From assembly GCF_026967795.1 (NCBI RefSeq), contig NZ_JAPVBH010000008.1:62001-126000 (forward strand): a stretch of DNA of 64,000 nt. The letters run 5' to 3'. Below are positions 51,720 through 60,202 of the stretch, in pieces (position 1 is the first letter of the stretch; every line of letters starts with the position of its first letter). The DNA is from Modestobacter sp. VKM Ac-2986 (lineage in GTDB: Bacteria; Actinomycetota; Actinomycetes; Mycobacteriales; Geodermatophilaceae). The notes beneath the pieces are model-generated. The model searched no databases. It was given only the letters and a program-made list of their open reading frames with translations, and was not told where the DNA came from. The position numbers and the translations under genes are program-made.

Positions 51720-52655
51720 TCAGGGCAGCAGCGCGAGCTTCCCGCCGGGGTGACCGCCGGCCAGCAGCTCCAGCGCGGCGCGCGCCTCGGTCAGCGGGAA
51801 CGTCCGGGCCATCGGGACGACGAGCCGGCCCTGGCCGGCCAGCTCGACCAGCCGGGCCCGCGCCGCGTCCCGGAACGCCTTGCTGGCCGGCATCGCGCCG
51901 CCGATCGCCCGGATCCCGTCGCGCGCCGCCCGGCCCTGCGCGGCGGTGGTGACGATCCGCTGCCGGTCGGCGACCAGCTCCAGCGAGACGTCGACGGCCT
52001 CGTCGGTGCCCACGGCGTCCAGCGCGGCGACCACCCCGTCGGGCGCGAGCGCGCGCACCCGGTCGGCCAGCCCGTCGCCGTAGCGCACCGGCTCGCCCCC
52101 GAACCGGGCGACGACGTCGGCGCCGGCCTCCCCCGCCGTCCCGACGACCCGGACGCCGAGCAGCGCGGCCTGCTGCAGCACGCTCACGCCGACCGCGCCG
52201 GACGCCCCGTGCAGCAGCACCGTGTCGCCGTCCCGCACGCCGGTGACGTGCAGCATCTCGGCGGCCGTCGTCCCGGCCAGGAGCAGGTTCGCCGCCTCCT
52301 CGGGCGTGAGCGCCGCCGGCCGGGCGAACACCGCGGACGCCGGCACCGTCACCTCGGTGGCGTAGCCGCCGCGGACCCGGAAGGCGAGCACCTCGTCGCC
52401 CACCTCCCCACTGCCGGAGGCGATCTCGGTGTCCGGGCCGAGGGCGGTGATGCGGCCGGCGATCTCGTAGCCGATCGCGATCGGCAGCTGGTCGCGGTCA
52501 CCCGAGCGCGCGACGTGCTTGGCGTCGGCGGGGTTCACGCCCGCGGCGGTGACCGCGATCGTCACCTCCCCCGGCCCGGGGGCCGGGACGTCGACGTCCA
52601 CGAACCGGAACACGTCGAGCCCGCCGAAGTCCGTCGCCACCCAGTGCTGCGCCAC
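51720..52655 (-). CDS. NADP-dependent quinone oxidoreductase (MDR family)
   Basis: A 311-aa MDR enzyme without zinc ligands: VTAAGVNPADAKHV, VLLHGASGAVGVSVLQQA and HPGGKLALLP. It reduces quinones or enones with NADPH. The N terminus is chosen at the GTG 52655 (MAQHWVATDFGGLDVFRFV), with GGGGAC just upstream; the frame stays open further up, but lacks family sequence. The stop is 43 bases upstream of the ADH start and only four bases from its promoter, so readthrough into the MerR operon is possible. It is a second PIG3-like enzyme in the window, not closely related to that at 35198. Confidence 0.85.
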   Translation of the reverse strand: MAQHWVATDFGGLDVFRFVDVDVPAPGPGEVTIAVTAAGVNPADAKHVARSGDRDQLPIAIGYEIAGRITALGPDTEIASGSGEVGDEVLAFRVRGGYATEVTVPASAVFARPAALTPEEAANLLLAGTTAAEMLHVTGVRDGDTVLLHGASGAVGVSVLQQAALLGVRVVGTAGEAGADVVARFGGEPVRYGDGLADRVRALAPDGVVAALDAVGTDEAVDVSLELVADRQRIVTTAAQGRAARDGIRAIGGAMPASKAFRDAARARLVELAGQGRLVVPMARTFPLTEARAALELLAGGHPGGKLALLP

Positions 52656-52856
52656 GTCCCCAGCGAACACCCGCGCGTCGGACCCGGCGACCGGGAGGCT
52701 GCGCGGCGACCGTGCGGTCACCGGGGTCAGGAGGGTCGCCGGTGCCCGCTGAGCGCACTGTCGACGAGGGAGCGTGACGAACCGGTCCGGTACGAGGGGT
52801 TGCGCTCGGTCTGGGCTGCGACACACTGGGTGATCATGACGATCGTCGGGCGCACC

Positions 52857-52876
52857 GGGCCGGTCTCAGCCGGCCC
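52857..52876 (-). terminator. Short hairpin at the pheA stop
   Basis: GGGCCGG (52857-52863) pairs with CCGGCCC (52870-52876) around six bases that contain the pheA TGA region. It is weak in length but G+C-only. Confidence 0.4.
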
Positions 52877-53837
52877 GACCGGCGCGCACCCGCGTCAGCC
52901 ACGCCTCTGCCTCGGCGAAGGCGGCGTCCCCGACCCGGTCGGCGACCGGCTTGCCGGCCAGCGCGTCGGCCCGCGGGTAGGAACCCAGGAAGCGCACCTC
53001 CGCGGCGAGCCGGTGCAGCGCCGCCAGCGCGTCGCCCACCCGGGCGTCTGCGACGTGGCCCTCGCAGTCGATGGAGAACGAGTAGACGCCCAGGCGCTCG
53101 CGGGTCGGCCGGGACTCGATCCGGGTCAGGCTGATCCCGCGCACGGCGAACTCGGTGAGCAGGTCCAGCAGGGCCCCGGTGCGGTCGGGCACCACCGCGG
53201 TGACCGTCGTCTTGTCCGCGCCGGTGGGCGCGGGCAGCGCACCCGGGCGCTCGACCAGCACGAAGCGGGTCACCGCGCCGGGGTGGTCGGCCAGGTCGGT
53301 CGACAGCGCGGTCAGGCCGTAGCGCTCGGCGGCGATGGCGGCGCAGACGGCGGCGTCGTGCTCCCCGTCGGCCACCCGGCGGGCGGCGTCGGCGGTCGAG
53401 GCGGTCGGGACGACCTCGGCGGCGGGCAGCAGCCCGGCCAGCCGGCCGCGGGTCTGCGCCAGCGCGTGCGGGTGGCTGGCCACGGTGCGCACGTCGGCCA
53501 GGGCCACCCCGGGCCGGACGGCGAGCACGAAGGCCACCTCGAGGAAGACCTCCCGGGTGACCACCAGCGGCGCCCCGTCGACCAGGCCGTCCATGGTCGC
53601 CGGCACCGAGCCCTCGACGGAGTTCTCCAGGGGCACCAGGGCGGCCGCGCACTCCCCCGCCCGGACGGCGTCCAGCGCCGCGGCGATGCTGGCGGCGGGG
53701 CGGTCCTGGCCCTCGTGCCGGCCGGCCGTCGTCCCCAGGGAGGTCACGAGGATGCGGAGCGCGGCCTCGGCGAAGGTACCCTCGGGCCCCAGATAGGCGA
53801 ACCTCGTCGGTGCTGTGCTGTGAACTGCACTCGGCAT
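52866..53837 (-). CDS. pheA: Prephenate dehydratase
   Basis: A 323-aa enzyme converting prephenate to phenylpyruvate in phenylalanine synthesis. FAYLGPEGTFAEAAL is the start of the PBP-like catalytic domain, VPLENSVEGSVPATMDGL its second block and HPHALAQTRG its third. The C-terminal ACT domain (about 210-290) has GALLDLLTEFAVRGISLTRIESRP, the Phe-binding ESRP motif for feedback inhibition, and LGVYSFSIDCEGH. The ATG at 53837 matches family length; the SD is poor. It is monofunctional, without chorismate mutase, as usual in actinobacteria. It is divergent from the TPR-GGDEF gene. Confidence 0.95.
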   Translation of the reverse strand: MPSAVHSTAPTRFAYLGPEGTFAEAALRILVTSLGTTAGRHEGQDRPAASIAAALDAVRAGECAAALVPLENSVEGSVPATMDGLVDGAPLVVTREVFLEVAFVLAVRPGVALADVRTVASHPHALAQTRGRLAGLLPAAEVVPTASTADAARRVADGEHDAAVCAAIAAERYGLTALSTDLADHPGAVTRFVLVERPGALPAPTGADKTTVTAVVPDRTGALLDLLTEFAVRGISLTRIESRPTRERLGVYSFSIDCEGHVADARVGDALAALHRLAAEVRFLGSYPRADALAGKPVADRVGDAAFAEAEAWLTRVRAGRAG

Positions 53838-53962
53838 CCGGTGAGGGTAGTGCGGCCGTACCGGGTCCCGGCTCCAGCCGGGGTCCTGTTGCGGGGGGAG
53901 CTGCCTCGTCACCGGCAGGGCACGCGTGCGTCGCGGCCCGTGGACGCTGAGTGGAGGGACAC

Positions 53963-55723
53963 GTGACCCCGGGAGCCCGGACCGTCGACGAGGACCTCGC
54001 CACCGCGCGCTGGCGGCTGCTCGCCGCCAGCGGTACCGAGCACCCGCACGTCTTCGCCGCCGAACTGGCCGCCGCGGACGTCCTGACCGGCGCCGAGGAG
54101 CCCTGCTGGCGGGCCTGGACGGCGGCCTTCACCGCGCGCGCCGCACTGCTGTCCGGCGACCGCGACGGCGCGGCCGCCGGGGTCGCCACCGCCCGGGCCG
54201 AGCTCGAGCGCTGCCTGCCCACCGCCGAGCACGCGCTGGGGCTGGCCTACCTGGCGCACCTGGAGGCGGTCGCGGACCGCTTCGACGCCGCCCTGCACCT
54301 GGCCGTCGACGCCAGCCTGCTCGCCGACCAGGTCGCCCCCGAGGCGCCCAGCCGCGAGCTGCACCAGGCGCACCTGTGGCTGTCGCTGGCGCTGACCCGG
54401 CTGGACCTGGAGGAGCTCGCGGTCGACCAGGCGCTGGCCGGCGCCCGGGTCGCGGCCGCGCTCCCCGACCCCGGCGACCGGTGGCAGCTGCTGCGGCTGG
54501 CCGCCCAGCAGCACGCCGAGCTGGCCCAGACGGTGCACCGCCGCGGCGACCTGCCCCGCTCCCGGGAGCTCGCGGCGGTGTCGCTGCGCTGTGCGACCGC
54601 GGCCCGCGAGCTGCCGTTCGAGCCCGGCGACGACGACCTGGACCTGCTCGACGTCGTCCAGGCCTGGGCGCTGACCCTGGCCGGCCGGCTCGACGACGCC
54701 CTGCCCCCGCTGCGCCGGGTCCAGCGGCACCTGGCCACCGGCGAGCTGCGCACCTGGCTGACCGGCTACGCCGACCTGGTGCTGGCCCGGCTGCTGGCGC
54801 AGCGCTGCGCGGCCGGGGTCGACGCCGCCCACCCGCAGGGCGACGAGGCGGTCGAGCGGCTGATGGCGGCCTCGGGCGCCTTCGCCGCGGTCGGCGACCG
54901 GCGGCGGTACCGGCAGTGCCTGCTCGAGCTCGGCCGGGCCACCGCGGCGCTGGGCTCCACCACCGAGGCGCTGCACTGGCTGGAGGCCTACCGCACCGAG
55001 ACCAGCCACACCCACCTGTACGGGCGGGAGCTGTGGGCGGAGATGTTCGTGCGGCGCAGCCGCCTGCGGGAGGCCGAGCGGCAGACCGCTGTGCTCCGCC
55101 GGCACGCCCTCGAGGACACCCTGACCGGGCTGGGCAACCGGCGCAGCGCCGAGCACCGGATGGACGACCTGTGGATCGGCCGCGAGCCGGTGTCGCTGGC
55201 CGTGGTCGACGTCGACGGGTTCAAGTCGGTCAACGACCAGAACTCCCACCTGCACGGTGACGAGGTGCTGCGCCGGGTCGCCGAGCTGCTGTGCCGGCAC
55301 AGCCGCACCGGGGACGAGGTGTTCCGCTGGGCCGGCGACGAGTTCGTGGTCGTGCTGCCCGACACCACCCAGGCCCAGGCCGTGGTGGCCATGGAACGGC
55401 TGCGCACCGCCATCGCCGACGCCGACTGGGGCGACATGGACGTCCCCGTGCGGGTGACGGTGAGCATCGGCGTGGCCAGTGCCAGCCCCGGCGGCACGGC
55501 CGGCCCGCGGTCGTGGCGGGAGCTGTTCGAGAGCGCCGACCTGCACCTGTTCGGCGCCAAGAGCAGCGGCCGCAACCGGGTGCGGGCCGCGCTCGGCGGC
55601 GCGACCCCGCCGGCCCCGGTGGCGCGGCCGGCCTGCTCGATCGACGAGCTGGTGGCCGAGGTGCTGAGCACCTCGGAGCGCCGGCCCGGCTGGGCCTTCG
55701 ACGACGGCGAGGTCGCCTCGTGA
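53963..55723 (+). CDS. TPR-like plus GGDEF diguanylate cyclase
   Basis: A 586-aa soluble protein. Residues 1-370 are helical, Ala/Leu-rich and look like degenerate tetratricopeptide repeats (LARLLAQRCAAG, ALGSTTEALHWLEAYRTE). A GGDEF domain follows from about 385: DTLTGLGNRRSAEHRM, VDVDGFKSVND, I-site RTGD and signature AGDEF at 457-461, an allowed GGDEF variant. It should make c-di-GMP in response to a protein or peptide bound by the TPR part. The GTG at 53963 has GGAGG five bases upstream, better than 53951. The next gene has the same plan and is probably a tandem duplicate. Confidence 0.9.
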   Translation: MTPGARTVDEDLATARWRLLAASGTEHPHVFAAELAAADVLTGAEEPCWRAWTAAFTARAALLSGDRDGAAAGVATARAELERCLPTAEHALGLAYLAHLEAVADRFDAALHLAVDASLLADQVAPEAPSRELHQAHLWLSLALTRLDLEELAVDQALAGARVAAALPDPGDRWQLLRLAAQQHAELAQTVHRRGDLPRSRELAAVSLRCATAARELPFEPGDDDLDLLDVVQAWALTLAGRLDDALPPLRRVQRHLATGELRTWLTGYADLVLARLLAQRCAAGVDAAHPQGDEAVERLMAASGAFAAVGDRRRYRQCLLELGRATAALGSTTEALHWLEAYRTETSHTHLYGRELWAEMFVRRSRLREAERQTAVLRRHALEDTLTGLGNRRSAEHRMDDLWIGREPVSLAVVDVDGFKSVNDQNSHLHGDEVLRRVAELLCRHSRTGDEVFRWAGDEFVVVLPDTTQAQAVVAMERLRTAIADADWGDMDVPVRVTVSIGVASASPGGTAGPRSWRELFESADLHLFGAKSSGRNRVRAALGGATPPAPVARPACSIDELVAEVLSTSERRPGWAFDDGEVAS

Positions 55724-55877
55724 CCCGGCCGGCCGCCGGCCGGTGCGCACCGGCCGGCGAGGCGGCCCCGTGAGCCTGCTGCGTCCTCGTGGGGCGGGTG
55801 AGGCGGGTGTGCGACGGAAGCGTGGTCGACCGACCCCGCAGCGTGACAGTTCCGCGGACAGCAGGCAGAGTGCCCTC

Positions 55878-58721
55878 GTGCCGCCCGGAGTCCTGCACCA
55901 GCAGGTGAGCTCAGCACTCGCCAGTTGGCAGCTCGACTCCGCCGAGGCCCTGCTGCGCGAGGTCGACGGCGAGGCGACCGCCGCCGACCGGGCCGCCGCC
56001 CCGCTGACCTCGCTCGCCCGCGCCTGGGCCGACACGCTCCGCGCCGAGCTGCTGGTGCGCCGGCTGCGGCTGGCCGGCTACTCACTGCTCGGTGACCCCC
56101 TCGTCGACGGCGGCCCCGAGCAGGACGGCCCGCTCGACCTGCACGGCGACGCCGGCCCGCTCTCCGACGTGCCCGTCGACCGCGACACCCGGTCCGAGTC
56201 GGCCACCCACGCCGCACTGGCCATCTCGCTGGTGCGTTCGGCGCGCGCGGCCTTCGACGCCCAGGACGACGACCTGCAGCGTGCCGCCGGCCTGGCCCGG
56301 CACGCCCGCATCGAACTGCTGTCCCGCCGCGTCGACGCCGCCATGGACGAGGCGGTGGAGGCCGCGAGCCTGCTGGACCCGGGCCTGGCGCCCAGTCCGC
56401 TGCTGGTGCACACGCTGGGCTCGCTGGCCGCCGTCCTGGCCGACCTGGAGCTCATGCCGCTGGCCCTGGACTACCAGCGCCGCGCCGCCGACGTCGCCGC
56501 GGGCCTGGCCGGCCGCACCACCGGGGACGACGACCCCGCCGACCCCGAGCTGCTCGCCGGGCTGGCCGGGGAGACCGCGACCCGGCTGGCCGCGCTGTGC
56601 GCCGAGGTCGGCGAGGCGCTGCTGGAGGACGGCAGCCCCGACGCCGCCGCCCCGCACTTCACCGAGGCCCGCGACCTCGCCGTCCGGGCGCTGGCGCAGC
56701 TGCCGCCCACCGACGCCGGCGTGCTCGACGCCCGGGTCGTGCACGGCTGGGCGCTGGTCGGGCTGGGCGAACACGCCACCGCCGTCTCCGTGCTGCGCCC
56801 CGTCGTCGGGCGGACCGGCGCGGACCGCGCCCTGCTGGCCTCGGCGGAGCTGGGGCTGGGCCGGGCGCTGCGCCGGTCCGGCGAGCCGCGGGCCGCCGAC
56901 GACCACCTGGCCACCGCCCTGGCCCTGGCCACCGAGCACGGCCTGCCCCGGCTGCGCCGGGCCGCGCTGCGGGAGCTGTGCACCCTGCACGCCGAGCTCG
57001 ACGACGCCGCCCGGGCGCTGCCCTACCTGCAGGCCTACCTCGCCGACGAGCTGGACCGGGTCGACGAGCGGCGCACCCGCTGGGTCGAGCTGTTCGGCCG
57101 GCGCAAGAGCCTGCTGGAGACCGAGCGGGCCGCCGGGCAGCTGCGCCGGCAGGCCTACGAGGACCCGCTGACCCACCTGCCCAACCGCCGCTACGCCGAG
57201 GCCCGCCTGGACGGGCTGCTGTCGGCCGGCTCCTCCCCGGCGCTCGCCGTGGTCGACATCGACCGGTTCAAGGCGATCAACGACGCCGCCGGCCACCCCG
57301 GCGGGGACGCCGTGCTGCGCGCGGTCGGCCAGCTGCTGGTCGAGGGCTGCCGCGGCAACGACGAGGTGTGCCGCTGGGCCGGCGACGAGTTCGTCATCGT
57401 GCTGCCCGACACCACCGCCGAGCAGGCCGAGCGGGCCATGGAGCGCATCCGCCGCTCGATCGCCGCGCACGACTGGTCGGCCCTCGGCGTGAGCGTGCCG
57501 GTGCGGATCAGCGTCGGCATCGCCCAGGCCGCCCGCGGCGACGACCGGCGCACCCTGTTCGCCGCCGCCGACGGCGTGCTCTACGACGCCAAGCGGGGCG
57601 GCCGCGACCGCGTCGTCCGGCTGTCCGGGGTCACCCAGACGCGGGCCGGCGAGGACGCCGCGGAGACGATCGAGGGCACTGCGGGCACCGCCGTCGACAC
57701 GCCGATCACGGCGTCGGCCGAGGTCGTCGCGACGCCTATCGTCGGCGACGTGACGGTCTCCCCGCAGTTCGACGGCCCCGACGAGCACGACGACCCGGCC
57801 GACGCGGCCGGCGGCTTCGCCGCGCTGCTGGTCGAGCCCGACGACCAGCCCGGGGAGGCACCCGCGCCGGCGCAGGCCGTCCCGGTGGAGCCCGCGCCGG
57901 TGCACACCGTCCCGGTGGAGCCGGCCGACGACGAGCGCGCCCACGCCCGCAACCCCCTCGACGAGCTCTTCGGCGGCCCGGTGCGCCGGCCGGCCGGCCG
58001 CCGGATCGGCCCGGCCGAGCCCACCCCCGCGATGGAGCCGGCCGCGGTCAGCAGCACCCCGGTCCCCCCGCCGCCGGCCCCCGTGAGCCGCGAGCTCGGC
58101 CTGCCCGCCGGCCCCGACGTCATCTGGGGCACCGGCCGCAGCACCGAGCAGGTCCTGGCCCTGGTGCGCGAGGCCCGCCGCGACCACCCCGACCACCCGG
58201 CGGTCGTCGTCCGGGCCAGTGCCGACACCCTCGTCGCGCTGGCCAGCGAGCACGACGCGTACACGACCATGGACGCCGCGGCGATGTCGGCCGCGGTCGG
58301 TCCGGTGCCCGAGCCGCGCGGCCGGGTCGGCGTGCTGTGCGCCAGCAGCGGCGACACCCCCATCGCCGCCGAGGCCGCCTTCGTCGCCCGGATCAGCGGC
58401 ACCGAGGTCGTCCGGGTCGACGACGTCGGTGGCAACCGGATCCGCCCGCTGCTGGCCGACCGCTCGCTGCTCACCGACGTCGACTGCCTGGTCGTCGTCG
58501 CGGGCCTCGACGCCGCGCTGGCCAGCGTGGTGAGCGGGCTGACCGAGGTGCCGGTGGTCGCCGTCCCGACCTCGGCCGGTGCCGGGGCCTCCTTCGGCGG
58601 GTTCGGCGCGCTGCTCACCATGCTCAACTCCGCCGCCCCCGGCGTGGTGGTCAGCAACATCGACAACGGCTGGTCGGCCGGCGTGTTCGCCGCCCGCATC
58701 GCCCGCCGCACCGCCCGCTGA
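55878..58721 (+). CDS. TPR-GGDEF protein fused to a LarB-like (AIR carboxylase-fold) domain
   Basis: About 947 aa. Residues 1-400 are TPR-like helices; the GGDEF domain runs about 405-570 with DPLTHLPNRRYAEARL, VDIDRFKAIND, I-site RGND and AGDEF at 501-505. A Pro/Ala/Glu-rich linker (about 590-730) precedes a domain (735-947) matching LarB: PDVIWGTGRSTEQVLALVRE, VDDVGGNRIRPLL, VVVAGLDAALASVVSGL, VPVVAVPTSAGAGASFGGF and SNIDNGWSAGVFAARIA. LarB makes the nickel-pincer precursor from NaAD using a Cys in LNSCA; here that position reads LNSAA (Ala919). The GTG at 55878 is tentative; 55770 or 55809 are possible. No stop codon separates the two parts. Confidence 0.85.
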   Translation: MPPGVLHQQVSSALASWQLDSAEALLREVDGEATAADRAAAPLTSLARAWADTLRAELLVRRLRLAGYSLLGDPLVDGGPEQDGPLDLHGDAGPLSDVPVDRDTRSESATHAALAISLVRSARAAFDAQDDDLQRAAGLARHARIELLSRRVDAAMDEAVEAASLLDPGLAPSPLLVHTLGSLAAVLADLELMPLALDYQRRAADVAAGLAGRTTGDDDPADPELLAGLAGETATRLAALCAEVGEALLEDGSPDAAAPHFTEARDLAVRALAQLPPTDAGVLDARVVHGWALVGLGEHATAVSVLRPVVGRTGADRALLASAELGLGRALRRSGEPRAADDHLATALALATEHGLPRLRRAALRELCTLHAELDDAARALPYLQAYLADELDRVDERRTRWVELFGRRKSLLETERAAGQLRRQAYEDPLTHLPNRRYAEARLDGLLSAGSSPALAVVDIDRFKAINDAAGHPGGDAVLRAVGQLLVEGCRGNDEVCRWAGDEFVIVLPDTTAEQAERAMERIRRSIAAHDWSALGVSVPVRISVGIAQAARGDDRRTLFAAADGVLYDAKRGGRDRVVRLSGVTQTRAGEDAAETIEGTAGTAVDTPITASAEVVATPIVGDVTVSPQFDGPDEHDDPADAAGGFAALLVEPDDQPGEAPAPAQAVPVEPAPVHTVPVEPADDERAHARNPLDELFGGPVRRPAGRRIGPAEPTPAMEPAAVSSTPVPPPPAPVSRELGLPAGPDVIWGTGRSTEQVLALVREARRDHPDHPAVVVRASADTLVALASEHDAYTTMDAAAMSAAVGPVPEPRGRVGVLCASSGDTPIAAEAAFVARISGTEVVRVDDVGGNRIRPLLADRSLLTDVDCLVVVAGLDAALASVVSGLTEVPVVAVPTSAGAGASFGGFGALLTMLNSAAPGVVVSNIDNGWSAGVFAARIARRTAR

Positions 58722-58765
58722 GTCCACGGTCACGCCCGACCGGCCCCCTGCGTCGGCTAGGCTCC

Positions 58766-58875
58766 TGACCCGAGAAGGGGAGTAGCCCCCCGACCGCTGG
58801 TCGACATGCTGGCGCGCTCGCGCGCCCGGTCAGCGGGCCCGCACCCCGGTGCGGGTGGGCGAGACCTTCGACCCT
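58766..58875 (+). promoter_or_regulatory. yybP-ykoY (Mn2+) riboswitch
   Basis: Upstream of the GDT1 gene the leader holds GAAGGGGAGTAGCCCC (58774-58789), then ATGCTGG (58806-58812) with a G+C-only hairpin, and finally GGGCGAGACCTTCGACC (58857-58873). GGGGAGTAG and GCGAGACCTT are the two conserved halves of the yybP-ykoY element, which binds Mn2+ and switches on exporters. The downstream gene belongs to a family known behind this riboswitch. Confidence 0.85.
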
Positions 58876-58954
58876 GCAGTCACCCCCGTCGGTGCTGCCG
58901 GTCGGAGGCGCCTGCGCACCCGGGCCGGGAGTGCGTGCACAGAGAAGAGCTCCC

Positions 58955-59554
58955 GTGGTCCTGTCGGTCGTGCTGGCCGCCTTCGTGTTGATCCTGCCCG
59001 TCGAGCTGCCGGACAAGACGCTCTTCGCCACCCTGGTGCTGGCCACCCGGTTCCCGCCGCTGCCGGTCTTCGTCGGCGTGGGCGCGGCCTTCGGCCTGCA
59101 GACCGCGATCGCGGTCACCGCCGGCAGCCTGCTGTCGCTGCTGCCCGGGGCGCTGGTCAGCGGGGTGGTCGCGGTGCTGTTCCTCGTCGGCGCGGTGCTG
59201 CTGTGGCGCGAGTCGAGGTCCGGCGAGGAGGAGGAGGCCGAGGCCGACCAGGCGCGGGAGCGCACCTCGTTCGTCCGCGCGGCCGCCATCTCCTTCGGCG
59301 TCCTGTTCGCCGCCGAGTGGGGCGACCTGTCCCAACTGGCCACCGCCGGGCTGGCGGCCCGCTACGCCGAGCCGGTGTCGGTCTTCGTCGGGGCCTGGGC
59401 GGCGCTGCTGGTCATCTCCGGCCTGGCCGCCTTCCTGGGCCGCAAGCTCGCCGACCGGCTGCCCCTCGCCCTGCTGCACCGGGTCGCCGCCGGGCTGTTC
59501 GTGGTGTTCGCTGCGATCGCGGTGGTGGAGACGGTGCGCGCAGTGGTGGGCTGA
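58955..59554 (+). CDS. TMEM165/GDT1 (UPF0016) family manganese transporter
   Basis: A 199-aa membrane protein with six predicted helices in two repeats. The first signature is VELPDKTLFATL and the second AAEWGDLSQLATA, both of the E-x-x-D-[KRL]-[ST] type; the charged GEEEEAEADQARE loop separates them. Family members transport Mn2+ (and Ca2+) against protons, in bacteria as exporters. The upstream yybP-ykoY element supports induction by manganese. The GTG at 58955 opens just before the first helix. The second motif has Leu in place of the usual Lys/Arg. Confidence 0.92.
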   Translation: MVLSVVLAAFVLILPVELPDKTLFATLVLATRFPPLPVFVGVGAAFGLQTAIAVTAGSLLSLLPGALVSGVVAVLFLVGAVLLWRESRSGEEEEAEADQARERTSFVRAAAISFGVLFAAEWGDLSQLATAGLAARYAEPVSVFVGAWAALLVISGLAAFLGRKLADRLPLALLHRVAAGLFVVFAAIAVVETVRAVVG

Positions 59555-59580
59555 CCCCCACCCGACGCAGAAGGAGCCCG

Positions 59581-59844
59581 ATGGACAGCGAGGACGCCCT
59601 GCGGATGCTGTCCGCCGCCCACGCCCGGCAGGACCGGCGGCGCTACGCGAACGTGCACGCCCGGCTGCACCCCGGCGAGCCGCTCCCGGACGAGCCGCGG
59701 CGCAGCCGGGAGGTGGAGGTCTTCGGCCGGGTCTTCCGCCAGTGGATGCGGCTGCGCACCTCCGCCGAGCGGGCCGTCACCGCGGCGACCGTGGTGGCGG
59801 CGGAGGACGCCGCGCTGGCCCAGGCCCGGGCCCTGCCCGACTGA
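59581..59844 (+). CDS. Hypothetical small helical protein
   Basis: An 87-aa protein beginning MDSEDALRMLSAAHARQDRRRYANV and rich in Arg, Ala and Glu, all helical with no signal or membrane segment. No family recognised. AGGAG precedes the ATG by seven bases, a good SD, and third-position G+C is coding-like. It starts 26 bases after the GDT1 stop and may share its transcript. Its stop is seven bases from the convergent small gene. Function unknown. Confidence 0.65.
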   Translation: MDSEDALRMLSAAHARQDRRRYANVHARLHPGEPLPDEPRRSREVEVFGRVFRQWMRLRTSAERAVTAATVVAAEDAALAQARALPD

Positions 59845-59851
59845 GCCCGGC

Positions 59852-60046
59852 TCAGACTCCCCCGCCGCCGAGCATCCAGCTGTTCCGGTTGACCGCGCCG
59901 CGGGCGTCCGCCGGGTGGACGGCCCCGGGTCGGGCCGGGTCGTTGCCCTCCAGACCCACGTGGTCGTCCGGTGCACGACGGTCCGACGCGCGCACGGCAC
60001 ACCCCACGAGGACGCCGAGTGCGAGCAGCACCACCACCGCGACCAT
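59852..60046 (-). CDS. Small membrane or lipoprotein, 64 aa
   Basis: MVAVVVLLALGVLVGCAVRAS is a single hydrophobic segment ending in L-V-G-C, which could be a lipobox with Cys16, although no positive n-region precedes it. The rest (about 45 residues) is polar with Asp/Asn/Gly and ends NSWMLGGGGV. No family recognised. The ATG at 60046 has a weak SD. It converges with the 87-aa gene and is divergent from the degenerate GGDEF gene. Coding status is likely, function unknown. Confidence 0.5.
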   Translation of the reverse strand: MVAVVVLLALGVLVGCAVRASDRRAPDDHVGLEGNDPARPGAVHPADARGAVNRNSWMLGGGGV

Positions 60047-60202
60047 GGCCGCAGCGTAGGGGCGCGACCGTCGGCACGGCGGGGAGCCCGCCGCCGCCTG
60101 CCCTCCTTTCGGGGCACCGGGCACACCGGCTCTCAAGCCCGGCCGCCGTGCTGCCGACCTGGGAGAGACGGCCGGGACCCGGCCAGAGGGACAGGAGGGG
60201 CC

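Noticed and set aside
55743-55877. N-terminal extension of the GGDEF-LarB gene
   Set aside because: The extra 45 codons use many A/T third positions unlike the gene body and have no family sequence; start kept at 55878, though 55770 or 55809 remain possible.
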